Source of the DNA: Neobacillus sp. WH10
Lineage (GTDB): Bacteria; Bacillota; Bacilli; Bacillales; Cytobacillaceae
NCBI RefSeq assembly: GCF_030123405.1
Contig: NZ_CP126110.1
Coordinates: 3,968,001 to 4,032,000 of the forward strand
Direction: 5' to 3'
Length of the DNA stretch: 64,000 nt
Shown here: one piece after another, positions 16,384 to 23,958 of the stretch
Layout: the number at the start of each line of letters is the position of its first letter
How positions within the stretch are numbered: the first letter of the stretch is position 1
Position numbers and translations under genes: made by a program
The notes under the pieces: generated by a model
What the model saw: the letters and a program-made list of their open reading frames with translations, nothing else
What the model was told of the DNA's origin: nothing
The model's database searches: none

Positions 16384-18795
16384 TCAGTCATTTACCATAA
16401 AATCATAAGGCGAAACGTTTTCCATCCCTACCATGGGATTAACATGCATTAATTCTTCCTCATACGACAATCCATTGGCAGGAATCACTTCTTGTGGCCG
16501 AACATTTTTTACGGAAATAGTTTCTTGCAGCTTTTGGCATAGCGTCGTTTGCCTTAAAAGCTCGTCTGCTCTTTCTATACCCTTTCTGAGAGCGTCCTCT
16601 TCTCCACATATAATTAACGATTGTTTACTTCTCGTAATCGCGGTATAAATTAAATTTCTCCGCAGCATCCGGTAATAACTTCTTGTTATGGGTAGAATAA
16701 CAATTGGAAATTCGCTTCCTTGTGACTTATGTACCGAACAGCAGTACGCATGGGTAATTTGATTCAAGTCCTGCCTCGTATATTCTACCTCATTGCCTTC
16801 AAAGGAAATATAGATCATGTCCTGTTTTTCGGTGTTTTCCTTTGCATAAATAATCGAGATAATTTCCCCAATATCACCATTAAAGACATTGCTTTCCGGC
16901 TGGTTCACAAGCTGGAGCACCTTATCACCGATTCGGTATTTTACCTCACCAAAGATAATTTCCTTCCGCTTTCCATCAGGGTTCGGATTAAAAATTTCCT
17001 GAAGCAGCACATTTAAGCGGTCGATTCCGGCAGGACCTCTATACATCGGTGCCAACACCTGGATATCTTTTGCTGAATACCCTTTGTTTTTTGCATTAAG
17101 TGCTACTTTTTCGACCACTTGAGCAACCTGTGCCGTTGTACATTTAATAAATGAACGATCTGCTTGCTTTGCGGTAACATTTGCAGGCAGGTATCCATTT
17201 TTAATATCATGTGCGAGTTCAATGATAGAAGACCCTTCTGCTTGCCGGTAAATATCGGTAAGGCGGACAGTCGGAATCTGCCCAGATAGCAGCAAATCCT
17301 TTAAAACTTGTCCTGGTCCGACAGAAGGCAGTTGATCTTCATCACCAACCATTATGACTTGAATATTCTCAGGCAGTGCTTTAAACAATTGATTGGCAAG
17401 CCAAATATCAAGCATCGACGTCTCGTCAACAATAAGGATTTTTCCCTCTAAGGGGCTTGCATCATCACGGTCAAAACCTTCGGACCCGTTAAAGCCAAGT
17501 AATCGGTGGATTGTTACAGCAGGCAGTCCCGTCGACTCTGTCATTCGTTTAGCAGCCCGTCCGGTCGGTGCTGCGAGTAAAAACGGAAACGGCTCATCCT
17601 TTTTGTGATAATCCTTCAGCTCTAAGGAACAGCCATGCAGTTCTGCGTATAGTTCAACAATTCCTTTGATAACAGTCGTTTTACCCGTACCAGGTCCACC
17701 CGTTAAGATAAGCATCGGGGACATAAGTGCTGTTTGAATCGCTTCTCGCTGAGTAGGCGCATACTGTACCCCAAGACGTTCCTCTAAACTGCCTAATGCC
17801 AAGAGGAATTCCGATTCTGGGAATTGGTCCTTGTATTCCGTTTGCTGCAAAATCCGGTTTATGCTCGTTACAAGGCCTTTTTCTGCAAAAAATAAGGAAG
17901 GGAGATAAATTCGTTTTTCTTCACCAATTAATTTCCCCTCTTCCTCTAGCTTAATGACCTCATTTGAAATATCTATGTATTCAATTTGATCGCGCTTGTT
18001 GTCCTCAAGGAGTGCCTTTACCTGCTCAAGCAAATCTTGAGCATGCATGTATACATGGCCTGTTTGCATACTTTCACTTTCAAGTATGTAAAGACAGGCA
18101 GCTTTTACCCGATCTGGATGGTTACCGGAGATTCCTAGCTGGTAGCCAAGCTCATCTGCACGGCCAAAGCCGATGCCCTCGATATCTTCAACTAGTTTAT
18201 ATGGATTTTTTTGAATTAGTTCAAGCGTTTCCTCTTTATAAGCTTGATAAATTCGCATCGAAATCTGTGGACCAAACCCATATTGATTTAAGGCGACCAT
18301 GACCTGCTCAAGCCCTTGATGCTCCATCAGCGTATCGTAAAGTATCTTTGCCTTTTCTGGAGGGAGTTTTGGAATGGAATCAAGTAAGGATGGCTGATTG
18401 AGTATCTTGGAGATGGCATTTTCTCCTAATGTATCAACGATGTTCTGTGCCGTTTTCTTCCCAATCCCTTTAAACATTTCGCCTGACAAATAAGCGACCA
18501 CTCCTTGCTTTGTCTGCGGCATGTCCTTCCGAAAATGATTAGTATGAAATTGGACCCCAAATTTTGGATGCTCCTTAAATTCCCCGAAAAAAATATAGGT
18601 TTCCTGTTCATGGATTTTTGGGAAATAGCCGGTAATTACCGCTTCTTTGTCATCATATTGATCATTCGTTTCATCGACACGGATTCTTAAAACGGTATAT
18701 AGATTTTGTTCGTTGTGAAAAATCGTTACAATCGGCCGACCTTTGACGAACTTTCCCTGCTCCGCGAATAAATCGAGCGAGTCTTGTTTTTCCAT
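16384..18795 (-). CDS. recD2: ATP-dependent DNA helicase RecD2 (YrrC)
   Basis: Superfamily 1B 5'-3' helicase of 803 residues that acts outside a RecBCD complex, linked to replication fork progress and mismatch repair in Bacilli. An N-terminal OB-like domain occupies about 15-95. Helix-hairpin-helix motifs follow (KGIGKKTAQNIVDTLG, about 109-124; VEDIEGIGFGRADELG, about 202-217), then the motor with Walker A GGPGTGKTT at 366-374, motif II VDETSM at 456-461 and motif III GDEDQLPSVGPG from 484. Near the C-terminus TRSKQSLIICG is motif VI. The start ATG follows GGAGGGAG. It is followed by yrrD and preceded closely by yrrB. Confidence 0.95.
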   Translation of the reverse strand: MEKQDSLDLFAEQGKFVKGRPIVTIFHNEQNLYTVLRIRVDETNDQYDDKEAVITGYFPKIHEQETYIFFGEFKEHPKFGVQFHTNHFRKDMPQTKQGVVAYLSGEMFKGIGKKTAQNIVDTLGENAISKILNQPSLLDSIPKLPPEKAKILYDTLMEHQGLEQVMVALNQYGFGPQISMRIYQAYKEETLELIQKNPYKLVEDIEGIGFGRADELGYQLGISGNHPDRVKAACLYILESESMQTGHVYMHAQDLLEQVKALLEDNKRDQIEYIDISNEVIKLEEEGKLIGEEKRIYLPSLFFAEKGLVTSINRILQQTEYKDQFPESEFLLALGSLEERLGVQYAPTQREAIQTALMSPMLILTGGPGTGKTTVIKGIVELYAELHGCSLELKDYHKKDEPFPFLLAAPTGRAAKRMTESTGLPAVTIHRLLGFNGSEGFDRDDASPLEGKILIVDETSMLDIWLANQLFKALPENIQVIMVGDEDQLPSVGPGQVLKDLLLSGQIPTVRLTDIYRQAEGSSIIELAHDIKNGYLPANVTAKQADRSFIKCTTAQVAQVVEKVALNAKNKGYSAKDIQVLAPMYRGPAGIDRLNVLLQEIFNPNPDGKRKEIIFGEVKYRIGDKVLQLVNQPESNVFNGDIGEIISIIYAKENTEKQDMIYISFEGNEVEYTRQDLNQITHAYCCSVHKSQGSEFPIVILPITRSYYRMLRRNLIYTAITRSKQSLIICGEEDALRKGIERADELLRQTTLCQKLQETISVKNVRPQEVIPANGLSYEEELMHVNPMVGMENVSPYDFMVND

Positions 18796-18828
18796 TATGG
18801 CTCCCTCCTTTCAATTAAAAGCTAACAA

Positions 18829-19482
18829 TTATCGGTTATTTTCGATAAGTTTTTTTGCGTGACTTGCAAGTAGATGGTCTGGTTGAATGTCGAGTGCTGT
18901 ATTTAACATTTCCAGTGCTCTTACGGCATTTTCTTTAAAGGCATATGAAACGCCTAAATTGTAAAATGCATCTGAATGGTTTTGATCGAACTCAATACAT
19001 TTTTCGAATTGAATGATAGCCTCGTCAATCATTTCTAGCTGGGCCAAACATAAGCCATATTGAAACCGTGCTTCTGCATCATTTTCATTAAGTTCAACAC
19101 TTCTTTGTAAATATGGGAGTGCGAATCTGCCTTGATCAAGCTGGACGAGTGTCAATCCTAACATAAAGTAATTGTCGCTTGATTCCAGACCTTTTTTCAT
19201 CGCCATTTCAAACATATTTTTAGCTTCGTTGAAAAGGTCTTTTGAAAATAATAAATTACCGATACTATAGTAAGCAGCTGCTGCGTTTTCATCTAGTTCA
19301 AGCGCTTTTTTATAAAAATTAAGCGCCTTTTCATCATCTCCAACAGCAGAGAGGACATTGCCAAAGTTTATATAAGCAACAGGATCTTTTGGATTTAATT
19401 CAATGGCTTCATTAAAAGCCTTTGCCGCCTCCTCCCAGTTTCCTTCCTGCATGTATTTAACACCTAATTGGTTATTATCCAT
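18829..19482 (-). CDS. yrrB: Tetratricopeptide repeat protein YrrB
   Basis: 217-residue protein made almost wholly of TPR units: at least five 34-residue repeats, clear ones being EEAAKAFNEAIELNPKDPVA, KALNFYKKALELDENAAAAY, and EAIIQFEKCIEFDQNHSDAF. It starts MDNNQLGVKYMQEGN. TPR scaffolds bind partner proteins; the recalled B. subtilis structure of YrrB is a TPR superhelix, but the partner remains unassigned. It lies 33 nt before recD2 on the same strand. Upstream is a long repeat array rather than another gene. Confidence 0.88.
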   Translation of the reverse strand: MDNNQLGVKYMQEGNWEEAAKAFNEAIELNPKDPVAYINFGNVLSAVGDDEKALNFYKKALELDENAAAAYYSIGNLLFSKDLFNEAKNMFEMAMKKGLESSDNYFMLGLTLVQLDQGRFALPYLQRSVELNENDAEARFQYGLCLAQLEMIDEAIIQFEKCIEFDQNHSDAFYNLGVSYAFKENAVRALEMLNTALDIQPDHLLASHAKKLIENNR

Positions 19483-19589
19483 GTTTTCAACTCCAATCCT
19501 AAGAGAAAGTATATCATATTTTATTTAAAAATTACTTTAAGAGCTAGAATAGGTTACGACAGTGTTTTTAGTTTCAGGAATGCAAGGAA

Positions 19590-19906
19590 TTCCGCCGATT
19601 TTTGGAGTTATTCCGCTAAACAAAGTTCAGATTCCGCCAAACTAAGCCTTGATTCCGCCAAACTTTGTATTTTTTCCGCCAAACTTCAAAAGAATTCCGC
19701 CAAACGCATCATTTCGAGGGTGACCCACTGGATTATAAGAGCGATTCCGCCGATTTGGTCAGGAATTCCGCCAAACCATTCATTTATTCCGCCAAGCTTC
19801 AAAAGAATTCCGCCAAACGCATCATTTCGAGGGTGACCCACTGGATTATAAGAGCGATTCCGCCGATTTGGTCAGGAATTCCGCCAAACCATTCATTTTT
19901 TACCGC
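19590..19906. repeat. 21-bp-phase TTCCGCC array, left part
   Basis: TTCCGCC (or one-base variants) starts at 19590, 19611, 19632, 19653, 19674, 19695, 19745, 19766, 19787, 19808, 19858, 19879 and 19900. All steps are 21 bp except two of 50. A 113-bp block (from 19684) is duplicated at 19797 and begins again at 19911. On the minus strand the unit is a constant GTTTGGCGGAAT plus 9 variable bases. Open frames through it read as meaningless heptapeptides. Confidence 0.9.
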
Positions 19907-20000
19907 CAAACTTCAAAAGAATTTGAAGCTAGTATAAAAAGTGGACACCGGTTGTGGCGTCATGTTTAAATCAATACAACAATAAAAGGGCGGGTTTAAC

Positions 20001-20297
20001 ATGGCGAAAAAGTATCCTAAAGAGTTTAAAGAATATGTTTCTAAATTAATTGTCATCGACGGAAAGAAAATGGTAGATATTTGTAATGAACTAAAGCTTC
20101 CATATGATACGGTTCAGAAATGGGTAAGCAGTTACAAAAAAAGGAAACAGGATGCTGAAAAGGCTAAACAAAATCAGTTACTAACAGCTTCTGAATACAA
20201 GGAACTTTATGAAGCTGAGCTATTAAAAAGATTAGAGATTGAGGAGGAGAACGCAATTTTAAAAAAGGCCATGCACATCTTCACGCAAGAAAAGTAG
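20001..20297 (+). CDS. IS3-family transposase OrfA
   Basis: 98-residue DNA-binding subunit starting MAKKYPKEFKEYVSKLIVID. The helix-turn-helix is at about 15-50 (KKMVDICNELKLPYDTVQKW) and a leucine-zipper-like coiled coil at about 65-92 (ELYEAELLKRLEIEEENAIL). The frame contains A-AAA-AAG at 20261-20267, the usual site of programmed -1 frameshifting into orfB in this family. OrfA looks intact, but without a full OrfB it cannot transpose by itself. It could still bind IS ends elsewhere. Confidence 0.85.
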   Translation: MAKKYPKEFKEYVSKLIVIDGKKMVDICNELKLPYDTVQKWVSSYKKRKQDAEKAKQNQLLTASEYKELYEAELLKRLEIEEENAILKKAMHIFTQEK

Positions 20298-20587
20298 AAA
20301 GGTTTGCCTTCATTCAATCCAATAAAAAGGATCATTCTATTGTGAAGATGTGTAAAGTGTTAGGTGTTTCAACCTCCGGTTATTATGTTTGGGAGAAACG
20401 TCAGAATCAGGATGAAACCGAAAAGGAAAAGTGGAATCGTCAGCTAGACGAACGGATAAAGTTCCACTTTTATGATAACCTTTCGGCATTCGGCAGCCCC
20501 AGGATTCATGATAAGCTGGTAAATCAGGACAAAATTAAGGTTTCTCAAAAAACAGTAGCTATCCGTATGAGGGCATTGTTCTTTTAG
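20298..20587 (+). pseudogene. IS3-family transposase OrfB, N-terminal fragment
   Basis: Frame -1 relative to orfA. Read through the slippery site it gives RFAFIQSNKKDHSIVKMCKV, LGVSTSGYYVWEKRQ and FGSPRIHDKLVNQ, the N-terminal HTH_21 region of IS150-type OrfB. The frame stops after KTVAIRMRALFF at 20587. The rve/DDE catalytic core that should follow for about 180 residues is absent, so the gene is a remnant. The boundary with orfA is set by frameshifting, not by a separate start. Confidence 0.8.
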
Positions 20588-20684
20588 GCTGAGGTCTCCA
20601 AGCGAAGTGTGAACGAAGCGCGGAAGAAGAATAATGTGCCACTTCTTGGCAGAATAATGTCTTTTTTATTGACAGAAGTCCAAA

Positions 20685-20733
20685 TTCCGCCAAACTGTGG
20701 TAGATTTCCGCCAACTTTCCGATTAATTCCGCC
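20685..20733. repeat. 21-bp-phase TTCCGCC array, right part
   Basis: TTCCGCC starts at 20685, 20706 and 20727, exactly 21 bp apart. It continues the array interrupted by the IS remnant. It lies immediately 3' of the mnmA terminator on the minus strand. Confidence 0.88.
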
Positions 20734-20752
20734 AAACAAAAAATTTAAGCAC

Positions 20753-20784
20753 AAAAAACCCCGACTCCAAAATAGGAATCAGGG
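20753..20784 (-). terminator. Terminator after mnmA
   Basis: CCCTGATTCC pairs with GGAGTCGGGG (two G-U pairs), followed by six T residues on the minus strand. Confidence 0.78.
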
Positions 20785-20791
20785 TCAACTA

Positions 20792-21910
20792 TTAGCCAAC
20801 ATATGTTAAACGTTCACCATTTTTAAACACTTCATCGATTGTTCCGCCGCCAAGGCATTCGTCGCCATTGTAAAAAACAGCTGCTTGCCCCGGGGTAATA
20901 GCCCGAATCGGTTCGTGAAATAAAACTTGGACCTTCTCTCCTTCTAAGAGACGAACGGTCACTTTATGATCTTCCTGGCGATAACGGAATTTGGCCGTAC
21001 AGTCAAACTCTGCTTGTTTTTCACGATTTGATACCCAGCTTACATTTACAGCGGTAATCGCATCAGAATACAATTTTTCATGATGGAAGCCTTGTCCAAC
21101 ATAAAGGATATTTCTTTTTAAATCCTTGCCTATGGCAAACCATGGCTCGCCAGAACCGCCAATCCCTAATCCATGGCGCTGACCAATCGTATGGTACATA
21201 AGACCCTCATGCTTTCCCTTAACTTCACCGTCAAATGTTTCCATATTTCCTGGCTGGGCAGGTAAATATTGACCTAAAAACTCTTTAAAATTCCGTTCTC
21301 CGATAAAGCAGATACCGGTGCTGTCCTTTTTCGTGGCAGTTGCGAGATTGGCTTCCTTCGCAATTACCCTTACTTTTGATTTTTCAAGATTTCCAATAGG
21401 GAACATCACTTTACTGATTTGTTCCTGTGTCAACTGATTCAGGAAATACGTTTGGTCTTTATTTTCGTCAAGACCGCGGAGCATTTTATATTCTCCATCA
21501 CGGTATTCGACACGGGCATAATGACCAGTGGCAAGATAGTCAGCACCTAAATTCATGGCATGCTCCATGAATGCTTTAAATTTAATTTCTTTGTTGCACA
21601 TCACGTCAGGATTAGGTGTCCTGCCCGCTTTATATTCATCAAGGAAATAGGTGAAGACCTTGTCCCAATATTGTTTTTCAAAATTAACGGCATAATATGG
21701 AATTCCAATCTGATTGCAAACACGAATGACATCCTCATAGTCTTCCGTTGCCGTACAAACACCGTTTTCGTCAGTGTCATCCCAGTTTTTCATAAAAATA
21801 CCTATGACGTCATAGCCTTGCTGTTTTAATAAAAGCGCCGCTACAGACGAATCAACTCCGCCGGACATCCCGACAACAACCCGTGTATTTTTTGGATCCT
21901 TTCTTTCCAT
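20792..21910 (-). CDS. mnmA: tRNA-specific 2-thiouridylase MnmA (TrmU)
   Basis: Adds sulfur to C2 of U34 in tRNA Lys, Glu and Gln. 372 residues. The ATP-pyrophosphatase P-loop GMSGGVDSSVAALL is at about 14-27. The catalytic cysteines are C105 (NPDVMCNKEIKF) and C201 (GICFIG), with GHYARVEY and TYFLNQL also conserved. The C-terminal beta-barrel is complete to residue 372. The cysteine desulfurase gene lies 38 nt upstream and is its likely sulfur donor, as shown for B. subtilis YrvO-MnmA. It ends with its own terminator. Confidence 0.97.
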   Translation of the reverse strand: MERKDPKNTRVVVGMSGGVDSSVAALLLKQQGYDVIGIFMKNWDDTDENGVCTATEDYEDVIRVCNQIGIPYYAVNFEKQYWDKVFTYFLDEYKAGRTPNPDVMCNKEIKFKAFMEHAMNLGADYLATGHYARVEYRDGEYKMLRGLDENKDQTYFLNQLTQEQISKVMFPIGNLEKSKVRVIAKEANLATATKKDSTGICFIGERNFKEFLGQYLPAQPGNMETFDGEVKGKHEGLMYHTIGQRHGLGIGGSGEPWFAIGKDLKRNILYVGQGFHHEKLYSDAITAVNVSWVSNREKQAEFDCTAKFRYRQEDHKVTVRLLEGEKVQVLFHEPIRAITPGQAAVFYNGDECLGGGTIDEVFKNGERLTYVG

Positions 21911-21948
21911 CTTTTCACCTCTCTCTTTGCTGAAGCTGCGTTGTACAT

Positions 21949-23091
21949 TTATTTTTTCAGACGCGAAACAACCTTAGCGACTTCTTCTGCTGCTTTAATG
22001 ACTTGTTCAGTCGTTGTATTAAAGCCGAAGCTGAATCGAATTGAGTTAATTAAACGATCTGATTGTTTACCAAACATAGCAACAAGAACATGGGATGGTT
22101 CAATTGAACCAGCGGTGCACGCTGACCCGCTGGAAACGGCAATCCCTGCTAAATCAAGATTAACAAGCATAGCCTCCACATTTGTCCCTGGAAAGCTTAA
22201 GTTTAATACATGTGGCAGCGAATATTCAAGTGATCCGTTTATGTCAAATTCTACATCTAGTGCACGAATCTTTTGCAGCAAAGCTTCCTTGAACCCCTTA
22301 AACCGTTCTCTTTTGACAGATCGTTCTTCACTTGAAATGAGGACGGCTTCATGAAATCCAGCAATAGAGGCGACATTTTCAGTTCCGGCACGTCTTTTCC
22401 TTTCTTGATCTCCGCCAAATAAACGAGGAGAAATTTTCACATTAGACCTTGCATAGAGAAAACCAGTTCCTTTTGGGCCATTAATTTTATGAGCAGAAAC
22501 TGATAATAAATCAATCAAACTTTCATTAACATCAATATCTTCGACACCATAAGCCTGAACAGCATCGGTATGGAATATAGCTTGATGATTTTTCAATAGT
22601 TGTCCAATTTCAGCAATCGGCTGAATCGTTCCTACTTCGTTATTTCCATACATGACAGAAACAAGTATGGTATCATCTCTTAATGCTGCTTCAAGGTCTG
22701 CTACAGAGATTTGACCTGTTTCATCTACGGGTAAATAGGTAACCTCAAAACCCATCTTTTCTAATTTTTTACAGGCATGAAGAACGGCATGGTGCTCCAC
22801 CTGAGTTGTAATAATATGCTTGCCGTTATTCTTGCAGCTTTCAGCCATCCCAAATAACGCCATATTATCTGCTTCGGTTCCACCGCCTGTAAAAATAATC
22901 TCGCTTTCCTTTGCCCCTATACTAAAGGCAAGAGATTCACGTGCTAAATCAATATAATGACGGGCTTCCCTGCCAAATGAATGAATGCTAGAAGGATTTC
23001 CAAATGTAGCATTCATCACTTCGAGCATTTTTTCAATAACCTTAGGGTGCATAGGAGTAGTTGCGGCATGATCGAGATAAATTCGTTCCAT
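21949..23091 (-). CDS. yrvO: Cysteine desulfurase (YrvO / IscS-NifS type)
   Basis: PLP enzyme that removes sulfur from cysteine as an enzyme persulfide. 380 residues starting MERIYLDHAATTPMHPKVIE. The PLP lysine is K202 in SVSAHKINGPKGTG and the persulfide cysteine is C325 in SSGSACTAGS. The active-site cysteine loop is long, as in class I IscS-like enzymes. Its placement between cymR and mnmA matches B. subtilis yrvO, a dedicated donor for tRNA 2-thiolation, though supply to iron-sulfur assembly cannot be excluded. Confidence 0.93.
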   Translation of the reverse strand: MERIYLDHAATTPMHPKVIEKMLEVMNATFGNPSSIHSFGREARHYIDLARESLAFSIGAKESEIIFTGGGTEADNMALFGMAESCKNNGKHIITTQVEHHAVLHACKKLEKMGFEVTYLPVDETGQISVADLEAALRDDTILVSVMYGNNEVGTIQPIAEIGQLLKNHQAIFHTDAVQAYGVEDIDVNESLIDLLSVSAHKINGPKGTGFLYARSNVKISPRLFGGDQERKRRAGTENVASIAGFHEAVLISSEERSVKRERFKGFKEALLQKIRALDVEFDINGSLEYSLPHVLNLSFPGTNVEAMLVNLDLAGIAVSSGSACTAGSIEPSHVLVAMFGKQSDRLINSIRFSFGFNTTTEQVIKAAEEVAKVVSRLKK

Positions 23092-23134
23092 AGTTACACC
23101 TTCAATCCAAATAATTCTCTAGTTATTTTTCACA

Positions 23135-23554
23135 TTAAATATAAAACATATAACCCTCTGGTTCACTATCCTCACTATGACTTGCCAGATCCTCTAATGT
23201 TGTATTATCCAAGACGTCTTTAATCGCATCGCGAATCCGAATCCACAGCTCGCGCTTAGCAGGCTCTTCATCTTCAATTCCTTCAACGGGAGTAATTGGT
23301 CCTTCTAAAACGCGAATCACATCGCCTGCAGTAATTTTTGATGGCTCATTTGTAAGAATGTAGCCGCCATATGCACCCCTGATGCTTTTTACTAATCCTG
23401 CATTTCGGAGTGGAGCAATTAGCTGCTCTAAATAATGTTCCGATAATTCATTTGCCTGGGCAATGGTTTTTAATGATGTAGGGCCTTCACCATACTTTTT
23501 CGCAAGCTCAATCATGATGGTCAGACCATAACGTCCTTTTGTAGAAATTTTCAT
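23135..23554 (-). CDS. cymR: Rrf2-family cysteine metabolism repressor CymR
   Basis: Represses cysteine-synthesis and cystine-uptake genes when CymR is bound to cysteine synthase CysK. 139 residues from ATG 23554 (GAGGTG, 6 nt), beginning MKISTKGRYGLTIMIELAKK; an ATG three codons earlier lacks the spacing. The winged helix is at about 20-60 (SLKTIAQANELSEHYLEQLI) and the wing is GAYGGYIL. It has no cysteine cluster, unlike the iron-sulfur paralogue IscR. The C-terminus TLEDLASHSEDSEPEGYMFYI fits CymR (split: TLEDLASHSE, GYMFYI). It heads the desulfurase-mnmA cluster. Confidence 0.93.
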   Translation of the reverse strand: MKISTKGRYGLTIMIELAKKYGEGPTSLKTIAQANELSEHYLEQLIAPLRNAGLVKSIRGAYGGYILTNEPSKITAGDVIRVLEGPITPVEGIEDEEPAKRELWIRIRDAIKDVLDNTTLEDLASHSEDSEPEGYMFYI

Positions 23555-23576
23555 AACTTGCACCTCTATTCGTAAT

Positions 23577-23731
23577 CTATATAATGTAAATCTTCAATAA
23601 GTGGAAGGTTTTCCATCCTGGTCAATTGTTAGTTGAACCGATCGGGCTTTTACGGGCAGATCTCTTACACAACCTTTTTTTACCAAAAAGTATTAAAGCG
23701 GGATCTTACTGCCAGTTTATACGGGATAAAA
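23577..23731 (+). repeat. Dispersed repeat family I, copy C (diverged)
   Basis: Aligns with copy A through TTAGTTGAACCGATCGGGC, TTTTACGGGCAG, GGGATCTTACTGCC and ACGGGATAAAA. Lies in the divergent cymR/rarA gap. Confidence 0.78.
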
Positions 23732-23795
23732 AAATATCTCAGTAAATTGATAGGCATTAGAAATTATATCATATTCTTCTTCAATATGCTTTTTT

Positions 23796-23864
23796 AAAGA
23801 AAACTCGCTGATTGGCGAGCCCCTAAGGGCGAAGACAGAAGCGTAGTTGCACTTATGCGTTAGC
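23796..23864 (-). repeat. Dispersed repeat family II, copy 2 (reverse orientation)
   Basis: Its reverse complement reads AACGCATAAGTGCAACTACG, TCTGTCTTCGCCC, GGGGCTCGCC and GAGTTTTCTTT, aligning with copies at 15818 and 32535. Confidence 0.75.
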
Positions 23865-23894
23865 AAAGTATAAATTTGGGGAAATTTATACTTT
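23865..23894. promoter_or_regulatory. 13-bp perfect inverted repeat upstream of rarA
   Basis: AAAGTATAAATTT and AAATTTATACTTT flank GGGG. No T-run follows in either direction, so it is more like an operator or cruciform than a terminator. It lies 64 nt before the rarA start and abuts a family II repeat. Confidence 0.5.
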
Positions 23895-23958
23895 ACTATT
23901 AGCCAAGGGAAAATGGTATTGTAATAAGTAGCGAACTTTGTTTTTTGGAGAGATGATT

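Larger units (their letters stand above)
19942..20672 (+). mobile_element. Degenerate IS3-family element (IS150-like), right end lost
   Basis: Left end begins TGGACACCGG, typical of the group, followed by orfA, a slippery heptamer and the first part of orfB. The DDE catalytic domain and a matching right terminus are missing. Repeat array sequence occurs on both sides, so the element inserted into a pre-existing array and then decayed. The right boundary is approximate. Confidence 0.75.

Noticed and set aside
19468..19937. Open frames through the TTCCGCC array reading as heptapeptides (SAKLxxx, IPPNxxx)
   Set aside because: 21 bp equals seven codons, so any frame gives a pseudo-repeat. The 50-bp steps shift the frame, there is no ribosome site, and the other 21-bp arrays contain stops.
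20609..20809. 66-codon frame after the IS remnant
   Set aside because: It runs from degraded transposase sequence through array units into the mnmA terminator; no family resemblance.
20792..23554. A complete iron-sulfur assembly operon around the cysteine desulfurase
   Set aside because: No scaffold or SufBCD-like genes are present; the neighbours are mnmA and cymR, which fits tRNA thiolation.
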